Part shown: piece by piece, positions 23,239 through 28,396 of the stretch
Numbering within the stretch: the first letter of the stretch is position 1
How the letters are laid out: every line of letters starts with the position of its first letter
From: a virus
Direction: 5' to 3' (one strand)
DNA length: 28,396 nt
Virus record (IMG/VR): IMGVR_UViG_3300035670_001020
Location: 1-28,396 of that record
Notes under the pieces: model-generated
What the model was told of the DNA's origin: nothing
The model's database searches: none
The model's input: only the letters and a program-made list of their open reading frames with translations
Program-made: the position numbers and the translations under genes

Positions 23239-23984
23239 TATTTATGTGCGTTCTTGATCTGCCAGAACTCCAAAAGCCTGACGAACATTTCCCACCCGCG
23301 GGCGAGATCTTCTTGAGTCCACTCCACGACCTCTAGGTGGCCAGGAACCGAACGGGATAGAAAGAGGTTCGCGCAGCGTGTTCCCGCGGGCATATTTAAG
23401 CCGGCACGATAGGCGGCAAGCTGCATTAGATGTTCGTCGTAACCCTCGACCTTATCGCCTGGGGCGAAGTCCTTGGTCTTAATATCGACTACGACATTCT
23501 TGCTATGTAGATCGACCTTGCCGCCAAATCCTAGAGGCGAGGCAAAAGATTGCTCGGCAGTCCAGTCCCATGTGCCAAACTTATCCATGAGGATCTTCTC
23601 GGTAGCGATGACATACGGCGCGAAACTAATGTCATAGGATGCCTTCTCATAGTGGCTCTGTACCGCTGCGTGGATTTCCGTACCGCGATCCGCTGCTTTT
23701 ATCGCAGACTCTCGGGAGTCGTCCATCACGCGGGCAAGCCAATCCTTTTCGCCTTCTCCGTCCTGGCGCGGCAAGGTAAGAGCGGCCAGTAAGACTTGCT
23801 CCTGCTTCCATTTCTCAAGACCAGGCTTTGCGGCTACCCCGAGGATCGTAGTCACAGACGGAACCAGATCTAGGGTTCGCGCATCTCGCAAGGTCGTGTT
23901 CCTCTCCTTGCCGTTCTTGCCGACGATCGTATACATCGGGTTGCCTGCGCGGGTATACCAATGCGTGCTTTCTTTGATGCTCAT
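23238..23984 (-). CDS. RecB-like PD-(D/E)XK exonuclease
   Basis: A 248-residue nuclease. RGTEIHAAV (100-108) holds the early His of RecB/Cas4-like nucleases. GFGGKVDLH (152-160, D158), VVVDIKTKDF (164-173, D167 and K169) and HLMQLAAYRAGL (185-196, Q188 and Y192) are motifs II, III and the QxxxY helix. The start VPSVTTILGVAAKPGLEKWK is common in phage members. Such proteins resect DNA ends in partnership with an annealing protein and SSB, both encoded here. AAGGAG precedes the ATG. It heads a leftward unit with the 38-residue peptide and ssb. Confidence 0.87.
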   Translation of the reverse strand: MSIKESTHWYTRAGNPMYTIVGKNGKERNTTLRDARTLDLVPSVTTILGVAAKPGLEKWKQEQVLLAALTLPRQDGEGEKDWLARVMDDSRESAIKAADRGTEIHAAVQSHYEKASYDISFAPYVIATEKILMDKFGTWDWTAEQSFASPLGFGGKVDLHSKNVVVDIKTKDFAPGDKVEGYDEHLMQLAAYRAGLNMPAGTRCANLFLSRSVPGHLEVVEWTQEDLARGWEMFVRLLEFWQIKNAHK

Positions 23985-24003
23985 TTTCTTCTCCTTGGTT
24001 GTA

Positions 24004-24291
24004 CTAGGTTCTATTATACAGGTGTTCTATTGTCATCGCCAATAGATCTAGCTCGGTCAGTTTGTACCGTGTATAGAAGGCTTTCTCGCCCATGCCGTGA
24101 TAGCCAGAATTTCCCCTATGGTGCTCGGGGCAAAGCGGTATGGTGAGGAAGTTACTAGCCCTCTGAGCCATGCCTTGCCCATGTCTAAGGTGATGGATCT
24201 CTGCGGGCGTGTCGTCAAAGCCAAGATGTTTACAGAGGATGCAGCCGATCTCGGCCACACGGTTTAGGTGTTCCTTCTCAGATCTGCTCAT
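24004..24291 (-). CDS. Ref-like HNH nuclease (RecA-dependent nuclease family)
   Basis: A 95-residue protein. Zinc and active-site elements are C17-x2-C20, AEIHHLRHGQGMAQRASNF (H33, H34), IPLCPEHHRG (C54, H57, H58) and GYHGMGEKAF (H65). The order C-x2-C, HH-x2-HG-x-GM, C-x2-HH is that of the P1 Ref family, whose P1 member cuts DNA at RecA filaments. It is a domain-only version. It lies between a recombination exonuclease and an epimerase gene, overlapping the latter by 14 bases. Its 3' end contains the likely promoter and operator of the next leftward unit. Confidence 0.85.
   Translation of the reverse strand: MSRSEKEHLNRVAEIGCILCKHLGFDDTPAEIHHLRHGQGMAQRASNFLTIPLCPEHHRGNSGYHGMGEKAFYTRYKLTELDLLAMTIEHLYNRT
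24013..24042 (-). promoter_or_regulatory. Promoter for the exonuclease-ssb unit
   Basis: On the minus strand TTGGCG (complement of 24037-24042), an 18-base spacer and a perfect TATAAT (complement of 24013-24018) lie within the 3' end of the HNH gene, about 30 bases before the exonuclease ATG. The leader then has AAGGAGAAG before the start, similar to the leader at 27338. Confidence 0.55.
24026..24046. promoter_or_regulatory. Operator-like inverted repeat over the exonuclease promoter
   Basis: TCTATTG (24026-24032), seven bases, CAATAGA (24040-24046): a perfect 7-bp inverted repeat overlapping the spacer and -35 of the exonuclease promoter. The same half-site recurs at the divergent promoter region 27251-27319, which suggests one regulator for both. 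Confidence 0.45.
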
Positions 24292-25207
24292 GGTCGAACC
24301 AGGTCACGAACTTGTCGATCCCTGCCTGTACGGTAGTGGTGGGCGCAAACCAGAACTTGTTTTCTAGCTTCGCGGTATTGGCACAGGTCATTATCATCTC
24401 GCCTTCGTCTGGCTCGCGATAGATCTTCTGCGCCTTCTTGCCGACCCGTTCTTCTATGATCTTTATAAACTCCGAAAGACGGATCATCTGCCCGCCCCCG
24501 ATGTTATAGACCTGGTGGCCGGTAGGCTCATGACCTACTACCCGTAGTATGCCCTCCACAATGTCATCGATATAAGTGAAATCCCTAAACATCCGTTGCT
24601 CATCGTGAACGATGATCGGAAAGCCCTTCTTTATAGATTCGACAAACTTCCACGCTGCCATGTCTGGCCGACCCCAAGGACCGTATACGGTGAAGAACCG
24701 CAAACCCGTCAGGATCATCTGGTGATTCTGCGCATAGGTCTCTGCCATTTTTTCGTTCAGCATCTTGGTCACGCCATACCAGGAGGTTGGCTTCATCTCC
24801 TGGGACTCGCAGAAAGGCGTCGGATTCGCCCCATAAACCGATGACGACGAGGCGTAGATGATAGGTATATCGGAACCTTTGAAAGCCTCCAGAAGCCTGT
24901 AGAAGCCCGTTACATTGCAATGGTAGGTTTGGTCTGGATTGTCTCTGCTGGCGCGCACTCCAGGTTGAGCAGCTAGGTGGATGATCCCATCGTAGTCGTC
25001 TGCAACCCCTGAAATGTTGTCAAGCTCTAGGCGGTGAAAGACGAAAGGCTTGTGGGTCTGTAGATCCTGCAACCGTTTCATCTTTAGCCGCACATCGTAA
25101 TAGGCATTCAGGTTATCTATGCCAACGACCTCGTTGCCTTCCTGAAGCAATCTCTTACTTACCGCGTGGCCGATAAAGCCCGCGCATCCGGTGACTAGGT
25201 ATCTCAT
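24278..25207 (-). CDS. NAD-dependent sugar-nucleotide epimerase (UDP-glucuronate 4-epimerase-like)
   Basis: A 309-residue short-chain dehydrogenase of the extended type. The NAD-binding motif is TGCAGFIG (G7, G10, G13). D31-N32 and HLAAQPGVR with NVTGFYRLLE are typical of UDP-sugar epimerases. The catalytic residues are the Ser run 120-123 and Y144-x3-K148 (WYGVTK). RFFTVYGPWGRPDMA and FRDFTYIDDIVEGI complete the family signature. The closest resemblance is to UDP-glucuronate 4-epimerases. It would make UDP-galacturonate or a similar donor, perhaps for the glycosyltransferases near 836-2897. It lies among replication genes, and overlaps genes on both sides. Confidence 0.88.
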   Translation of the reverse strand: MRYLVTGCAGFIGHAVSKRLLQEGNEVVGIDNLNAYYDVRLKMKRLQDLQTHKPFVFHRLELDNISGVADDYDGIIHLAAQPGVRASRDNPDQTYHCNVTGFYRLLEAFKGSDIPIIYASSSSVYGANPTPFCESQEMKPTSWYGVTKMLNEKMAETYAQNHQMILTGLRFFTVYGPWGRPDMAAWKFVESIKKGFPIIVHDEQRMFRDFTYIDDIVEGILRVVGHEPTGHQVYNIGGGQMIRLSEFIKIIEERVGKKAQKIYREPDEGEMIMTCANTAKLENKFWFAPTTTVQAGIDKFVTWFDHEQI

Positions 25208-25542
25208 TGTGTAGCCCTATCTATTCCACGATTAGATGCTTCTGTTGTCCGCCAAATATCGATCCTTGCCTGGGCTGCGATCAGATGCCATCGGAGCTTT
25301 TCCTCGGTCTCTACAGCTGCTTTCAGACCTTCTAAAAGCTGGAGGTACTCTGGATGCCGATATGCGTCTCTTTCCTGCCCGCCGATGGTCGGCTCTGGAG
25401 AATGAGTCATGAGCATGGACTTCTTGCTCTTGCGAAATTCCTCCAGGTAGACGCGCTCACTCTTGGCTTTAGCAAACTCTTTGGAATATTTGTAGATGTA
25501 CTCGACGGCTTCGTTAGGGTCGATTTTCTTGTCTTGACTCAT
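25204..25542 (-). CDS. Hypothetical helical phage protein
   Basis: A 112-residue protein with AAGGA before its ATG. It begins MSQDKKIDPNEAVEYIYKYS, followed by a basic helix (EEFRKSKKSMLMTHS). A conserved-looking segment RDAYRHPEYLQLLEGLKAAV and EEKLRWHLIAAQARIDIWRT form a second long helix. I have seen similar small proteins in phage replication regions but know no function. It overlaps the epimerase start by four bases, so the two are probably cotranslated. Confidence 0.72.
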   Translation of the reverse strand: MSQDKKIDPNEAVEYIYKYSKEFAKAKSERVYLEEFRKSKKSMLMTHSPEPTIGGQERDAYRHPEYLQLLEGLKAAVETEEKLRWHLIAAQARIDIWRTTEASNRGIDRATQ

Positions 25543-25554
25543 TTTCTATTCCTT

Positions 25555-26034
25555 TTATCTGGCTAGTCTTAAAGAATTTAAGATGCTTCCAAGCTCTACA
25601 GCATCTTTATCCTCTCCGCTTTCTGTTTTCTGCTGCTCTCTCTTATCGCCGCTGATCTCAACTTGCAATTGGCGAATAATCCTATAGCCAAGATTGAATG
25701 GGCTCTCGTCTTCCTTTGGCGCAAAATCTGGCCGACCAGCGTCAATCATTGCTCGCCCAAAATCTTTTAAGGTCTGTTCTCTTTTCTTTGATACAGGTAC
25801 GAGCATCACGGCATAAGCCGCCCGTATAAAGTCGAAGTTCTGGCGAACTAGTCTGGTGATTTCTCCTGTTAGCTTCTCATTGGTCTCCGTATGAAATCCG
25901 CACCAATAACTCGGGTTCGGTGTTGTGGATGTATGCCGGCCATAAGTACCCGCCATCGGGCAACCATGAGCAGAGCATAAAGTCGGACCAACCGCAGGGG
26001 CTGGTGCTGGAAGTTCAAGTTCTTTAGACCGCAT
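25555..26034 (-). CDS. Zinc-finger-containing replication-region protein
   Basis: A 159-residue protein from the ATG at 26034, which overlaps the upstream gene by 11 bases; an extended frame to 26100 runs inside that gene and is not used. Near the N-terminus, C20-x4-C25 and C45-x2-H48 (LCSAHGCPMAG ... YWCGFH) could bind zinc. The rest is helical (ITRLVRQNFDFIRAAYAVML, KKREQTLKDFGRAMIDAG). It follows the initiator-like gene, where a helicase loader or primosome protein is often found, but no Walker motif is present. Function is unassigned. Confidence 0.72.
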   Translation of the reverse strand: MRSKELELPAPAPAVGPTLCSAHGCPMAGTYGRHTSTTPNPSYWCGFHTETNEKLTGEITRLVRQNFDFIRAAYAVMLVPVSKKREQTLKDFGRAMIDAGRPDFAPKEDESPFNLGYRIIRQLQVEISGDKREQQKTESGEDKDAVELGSILNSLRLAR

Positions 26035-26785
26035 GGTATTTACCCTCAATAAGTTTGGCCCAGTTCTGCGGGCGAAGTATCCATTCAAGCTCACACTCAA
26101 AAGCCCGTTGGCCAGGTTTAGGGTTGACCTTGCCCATCAGGAATTTCGATTGCCTGATCCAGTTAAACAGCTTCTCGAAATACTCTAGTCCATCCTGGCC
26201 GCTTGACCACTCCAACCTCTTTGCTGTCTCTCGCCATCGAGCCTTAAGCAAAGATTCCCTGGTGGTGTTCCAGATCCTCACCTCTGGAAGCTCTGGCAAG
26301 ACCTTATGAAATAGATCAATGATCTCTTTGTGAGGGCAGGTCGGGATGCTTCCCGACAAAGAACCTTTAGGTTCTATTGGTTTTAATACTGGTTCTTGGT
26401 TATTGGTTAATGGTTCTTGGTTATTGGTTGGTTGAACGTCCGTTGAACGTGCGCTCAACCGTCGTTCAGCAGACGCTTTACCAGCCTTAGATGCTTGCTC
26501 GCTTTTAGACCTGAACTTTGCGATTTCTTCTTCAGCTCGTTTATTGACCCAGCCATCTGCCTGTAAAACAAAGAAGGTCTGCAAAACGAAAGCGACTTCA
26601 TCTTCCTGGTCGCGCATACCAATCTGCCGAGCAACGGTCGTTATACATTCGTTGAACGGACGTTCGTGTAAATAGTATTCGTCAAGAAGTCTTCTGTATG
26701 CCAGATCCTCTAACAGACTGAGGCTTCTGGTATGGCTAGCGTAATCACCAATATTGAACTGGTAGTAGTGCAAGGCAATCTCCAT
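26024..26785 (-). CDS. DUF1376 (YdaU-like) replication initiator-like protein
   Basis: A 253-residue protein. Residues 1-105 are the DUF1376 domain: LHYYQFNIGDYASHTRSLSL, LEDLAYRRLLDEYYLHERPF and a winged-helix-like remainder. A low-complexity linker (QPTNNQEPLTNNQEPVLKP, 118-136) follows. The C-terminal part (~150-253) has YFEKLFNWIRQSKFLMGK and FECELEWILRPQNWAKLIEG, typical of phage replication proteins. Genes of this type occupy the position of lambda O. As in lambda O, the linker DNA carries iteron-like repeats, so the origin may lie inside this gene. An in-frame stop lies upstream with no other start. Confidence 0.84.
   Translation of the reverse strand: MEIALHYYQFNIGDYASHTRSLSLLEDLAYRRLLDEYYLHERPFNECITTVARQIGMRDQEDEVAFVLQTFFVLQADGWVNKRAEEEIAKFRSKSEQASKAGKASAERRLSARSTDVQPTNNQEPLTNNQEPVLKPIEPKGSLSGSIPTCPHKEIIDLFHKVLPELPEVRIWNTTRESLLKARWRETAKRLEWSSGQDGLEYFEKLFNWIRQSKFLMGKVNPKPGQRAFECELEWILRPQNWAKLIEGKYHAV
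26391..26475. repeat. Iteron-like repeats inside the initiator gene (candidate origin)
   Basis: An 18-bp unit GGTTCTTGGTTATTGGTT occurs at 26391-26408 and again at 26412-26429. It is followed by GTTGAACGT at 26431-26439 and 26442-26450, and by TCAAC in inverted order at 26455-26459. CGTTGAACG recurs at 26650-26658. The repeats encode the NNQEP linker and lie next to an AT-rich stretch, which resembles lambda-type origins inside the initiator gene. Confidence 0.55.
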
Positions 26786-26795
26786 TGGCGCTGAT

Positions 26796-26915
26796 CTATC
26801 CGGTGGAAATTCCGGGAAGCCAGCACCCTGACGGGTAAGAAACGGTCAGATAGACCAGCCCAATAGAGACTGCCATCCGACTTCCAATGCGCTTTCCACG
26901 GCGCAAGAGAATCAT
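26796..26915 (-). CDS. Possible 39-residue small protein
   Basis: A 39-codon frame fills the 133-base gap between the nuclease-like gene and the initiator-like gene. It begins MILLRRGKRIGSRMAVSIGL, continues VYLTVSYPSGCWLPG and has one moderately hydrophobic stretch. It starts four bases after the upstream stop. No strong ribosome-binding site and no recognised family, so it may be non-coding leader. Confidence 0.3.
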   Translation of the reverse strand: MILLRRGKRIGSRMAVSIGLVYLTVSYPSGCWLPGISTG

Positions 26916-26918
26916 ATA

Positions 26919-27230
26919 TCAGAACTCAAAGATTTTGACCTCCCAACGGCCAAATTTATTCTTGGCCCAGCCGTGGACCTCTATCTTCCAGCCTGCCCGC
27001 AATACCGCAGGCCAGTTCTCATGCTCGCTGATCTTTGCAATCCTGGCGGCCATGTTCGACCGGCTCGTTGTCTGCACCCCCAGGGTTAGGGATTCCCCTA
27101 TTGCCAGTATGTCTACGAACCCGAAAAGATCCTGCCTCACCCTGGCAAACGGGTTCCAATGCTCGACGATGGCGGCGGTAAGCCCGCGCTCCCGCAGTAG
27201 AGCCAGGGATCTCTGGGTTGGTGAACTCAT
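26919..27230 (-). CDS. Small PD-(D/E)XK-like nuclease or resolvase-type protein
   Basis: A 103-residue protein from ATG 27230 (AAAGG seven bases upstream); a longer frame to 27278 has no ribosome-binding site and crosses the operator region. It begins MSSPTQRSLALLRERGLTAA, then VEHWNPFARVRQDLFGFVDI followed by LAIGESLTLGVQTTS. D in GFVDILAI and the Q-T-T strand occupy the places of D and (E/Q)-x-K in VRR-NUC/Holliday-junction-resolvase-like folds, but with Thr or Ser where Lys is expected. Many phages encode near-identical small proteins. It is the first gene of the leftward early unit. Catalytic activity is uncertain. Confidence 0.72.
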   Translation of the reverse strand: MSSPTQRSLALLRERGLTAAIVEHWNPFARVRQDLFGFVDILAIGESLTLGVQTTSRSNMAARIAKISEHENWPAVLRAGWKIEVHGWAKNKFGRWEVKIFEF

Positions 27231-27249
27231 AAAGAAACCTTTTCTTTCC

Positions 27250-27278
27250 GCAATAGATCGGTAAAAACATTTTATCAA
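27250..27278 (-). promoter_or_regulatory. Weak candidate leftward early promoter
   Basis: On the minus strand TTGATA (complement of 27273-27278), a 17-base spacer and TATTGC (complement of 27250-27255). The -35 is good but the -10 matches only 3/6. It would transcribe the 27230 gene with a short leader and overlaps one of the repeated boxes. Confidence 0.28.
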
Positions 27279-27319
27279 TAATCTATTGCAAGATCTATTG
27301 TCCTATGTATAATAGATCG
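27251..27319. promoter_or_regulatory. Cluster of four CAATAGATC-like operator boxes
   Basis: CAATAGATCG at 27251-27260, ATCTATTG at 27281-27288, GATCTATTG at 27292-27300 and AATAGATCG at 27311-27319. Two boxes lie in each orientation. They flank or overlap both divergent promoters, and the half-site is shared with the inverted repeat at 24026-24046. This is the layout of a phage repressor-operator region, though no repressor gene is visible in the window. Confidence 0.5.
27286..27313 (+). promoter_or_regulatory. Rightward early promoter
   Basis: TTGCAA (27286-27291), 16-base spacer, perfect TATAAT (27308-27313). Transcription would start near 27320, giving a ~30-base leader with AAGGAG (27338-27343) before the ATG at 27349. 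One operator-like box lies in the spacer and another overlaps the -10. Confidence 0.68.
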
Positions 27320-27348
27320 TGTAGTGCAACCCAATCAAGGAGAAAGAA

Positions 27349-27594
27349 ATGGATGAATTACAGCAACTCAGCAATCACGAACAAGAAGTTCTGGCCGCAA
27401 AGATGGACCGCGCAGCTAGGTACACCAGCGAGACATGGGGCGATATGCAAGTGCGGATCTTCCCGCTGGACAAAGAAGAAATCTTTGTATCGGTACGCAC
27501 CGGCAGCCTAGAGGCCAAGTTCAACCTCAGAAAAGAAGACGCGCTTGACTTTGCAGACCGCCTCATCTACTCCGTCAAGTACCAGTCGATATGA
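27349..27594 (+). CDS. Hypothetical early protein
   Basis: An 81-residue protein, first gene of the rightward early unit, with AAGGAG six bases before its ATG. It starts with an acidic helix (MDELQQLSNHEQEVLAAKMD), then an alternating strand segment (MQVRIFPLDKEEIFVSVRTG) and a final helix (EDALDFADRLIYSVKY). It is compact and probably soluble. No family recognised. It overlaps the next gene (ATGA). Confidence 0.75.
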   Translation: MDELQQLSNHEQEVLAAKMDRAARYTSETWGDMQVRIFPLDKEEIFVSVRTGSLEAKFNLRKEDALDFADRLIYSVKYQSI

Positions 27595-27791
27595 GCCAGC
27601 ACACCTGGATACTTAACGCCCTCAAGAAAGGGCCTATCACGGCCCTGGACGCGCTCAAAGGTTGCGGAAGTATGAAGCTAGCCACCCGCATCTCCGAGCT
27701 AAAACGCCATGGTCATCCGATCATTACAGAGATGGTCTACATAAGCGAGAAGCGGTTCGCCCGTTACAGACTGATAAAGGGGAAGAAATGA
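27591..27791 (+). CDS. Winged helix-turn-helix protein
   Basis: A 66-residue protein, ATG overlapping the previous stop. WILNALKKGPITALDALKGC, then KLATRISELKRHGHPIITEM, is the pattern of the small winged-helix family (HTH_39-like) common in phage early regions; the wing follows as VYISEKRFARYRLI. It should bind DNA. Position as second gene behind the operator-rich promoter makes it a candidate regulator of the early units, though such proteins also occur as replication accessories. Confidence 0.78.
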   Translation: MSQHTWILNALKKGPITALDALKGCGSMKLATRISELKRHGHPIITEMVYISEKRFARYRLIKGKK

Positions 27792-28339
27792 GCAACTACA
27801 CAACGCTGGCCGCAATAGATGTCAGCAAGTACACCGAGAAGAAAGGCCCGCACAAACTCGAATACTTGAGTTGGCCTATCGCGGTTGACTTCTTGATGAA
27901 AGCCGATCCAACTGCGACCTGGGAGTTTCATGAGCCGCAGACCTTCTCCGAGACAATGATGGTCAGCTGCACCGTGACCGCCTTCGGTAAGCGCATGAAT
28001 ATGCACTTGCCGGTGATGGATCACAGCAACAAAGCCATCAAGAACCCGAACTCGTTCGATGTCAACAAGGCGATGATGCGCTGCCTGGTGAAAGCCATCG
28101 CTTGCCACGGACTCGGGATCAGCGTCTATGCCGGAGAAGATCTGCCGACAGAAACGCCAACTCCTATCGACATTACAGACGACCTTATAGCCATAGAAGA
28201 AGCGGGAGACCTAAATGAACTACAGCAGATATTCGCGGTTGCCAAAGAAAAAGCGCGTTCCCACCCCGATGCTTTATCGCGCCTCGTCGCCGCTAAGGAT
28301 AGAAAAAAAGCAATTCTGGGAAGCCTTGGGGGTCAGTAG
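27788..28339 (+). CDS. DUF1071-type (Sak3-like) single-strand annealing protein
   Basis: A 183-residue protein from ATG 27788 (ATGA overlap, GGGGA upstream); a longer frame from 27662 lies inside the previous gene. KLEYLSWPIAVDFLMKADPT, then TVTAFGKRMNMHLPVMDHSN and NKAMMRCLVKAIACHGLG, are the core of the DUF1071/Sak3 recombinase group. That group anneals complementary single strands during phage recombination and replication. The C-terminal ~45 residues are helical and acidic, possibly for contact with SSB. Together with the exonuclease and SSB on the other strand it completes an annealing-type recombination set. Confidence 0.85.
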   Translation: MSNYTTLAAIDVSKYTEKKGPHKLEYLSWPIAVDFLMKADPTATWEFHEPQTFSETMMVSCTVTAFGKRMNMHLPVMDHSNKAIKNPNSFDVNKAMMRCLVKAIACHGLGISVYAGEDLPTETPTPIDITDDLIAIEEAGDLNELQQIFAVAKEKARSHPDALSRLVAAKDRKKAILGSLGGQ

Positions 28340-28394
28340 TCTCTTTATAAGCCTGACAATTCTTTTCCTTTTTGTTCCCGAACTATTGAGGTGA
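28215..28394 (+). CDS. 59-residue membrane protein overlapping the annealing gene
   Basis: A second frame begins inside the annealing gene, with GGAG six bases before ATG 28215, and continues 55 bases past that gene's stop. It has a basic N-terminus (MNYSRYSRLPKKKRVPTPML), then IEKKQFWEALGV, and one clear membrane segment (residues ~39-57, VSSLFISLTILFLFVPELL). The good ribosome-binding site, the continuous frame and a following GTGA at 28391 that could start the next gene all support it. Function unknown. Confidence 0.62.
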   Translation: MNYSRYSRLPKKKRVPTPMLYRASSPLRIEKKQFWEALGVSSLFISLTILFLFVPELLR

Positions 28395-28396
28395 GA

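Noticed and set aside
27662-27787. Longer N-terminus for the annealing protein
   Set aside because: The added 42 residues lie in another frame of the winged-helix gene; ATG 27788 has a ribosome-binding site, an ATGA overlap and starts at the conserved domain.
1-28396. CRISPR array, tRNA, integrase or attachment site
   Set aside because: No regularly spaced palindromic repeats, cloverleaf-like sequence or recombinase gene was seen by eye; a tRNAscan or full-genome search could still find weak cases.

Overview
The window is part of the genome of a tailed double-stranded DNA phage with siphovirus-like gene order, or of a closely related prophage. The HK97-type head genes, lambda-like tape measure gene, tail adhesins, holin/endolysin pair and phage recombination genes all point this way. 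No integrase, tRNA or rRNA gene was seen. A GTA-type three-TM holin, Ref-like HNH nuclease, DUF1376 initiator-like protein and DUF1071-type annealing protein suggest a pseudomonadotal host, but the host cannot be fixed from sequence alone. Genes are packed with 1-13 bp overlaps, and no stretch of 300 bases lacks a gene.

Layout. Positions 3-9009 (+) are the head and neck: portal (cut by the window edge), three glycosyltransferase-like genes, a Mu gpF/SPP1 gp7-like head morphogenesis protein carrying an intein, prohead protease, major capsid protein, connectors and major tail protein. Positions 9009-11340 hold a tail assembly chaperone pair joined by a -1 frameshift signal, then the tape measure. 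Positions 11337-20152 are tail tip and adhesins: a hub with an inserted beta domain, a glycine-rich protein, a cupin, a collagen-like protein and a repeat (beta-propeller-like) protein. Positions 20182-22599 hold a MptE/DUF115-like protein and the lysis block, closed by a terminator at 22627-22655. From 22718 to 27230 the genes run leftward: SSB, a 38-residue membrane peptide, a RecB-like nuclease, Ref-like HNH, a sugar-nucleotide epimerase and a replication block with iteron-like repeats. At 27231-27348 divergent promoters with repeated CAATAGATC-like boxes separate these from rightward early genes, including the annealing protein and a membrane peptide overlapping its 3' end.

The most unusual feature is at 3605-4555. 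A 317-residue intein interrupts the NCRC motif of the head morphogenesis protein. It has splicing blocks A, B and F/G but no sense-strand endonuclease. The opposite strand encodes a 287-residue protein with two helix-turn-helix segments and a Vsr/EDxHD-like nuclease domain, the expected composition of a homing endonuclease. The two reading frames are in exact codon register, so each must avoid TTA, CTA and TCA codons. The antisense gene appears to take its ribosome-binding site, and perhaps its promoter, from DNA encoding the intein C-terminal splice block and the next extein residues. It looks like a homing intein whose endonuclease gene lies in mirror orientation.

Functionally, the plus-strand late genes build head, tail and lysis proteins. 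The leftward and far-right genes supply replication and recombination (initiator-like protein, SSB, exonuclease-like protein, annealing protein, Ref-like nuclease). Matching operator-like boxes at 24026-24046 and 27251-27319 suggest the two early units share a regulator. The glycosyltransferase-like genes and the epimerase suggest the phage alters glycans, either on its own particle or on the host surface.
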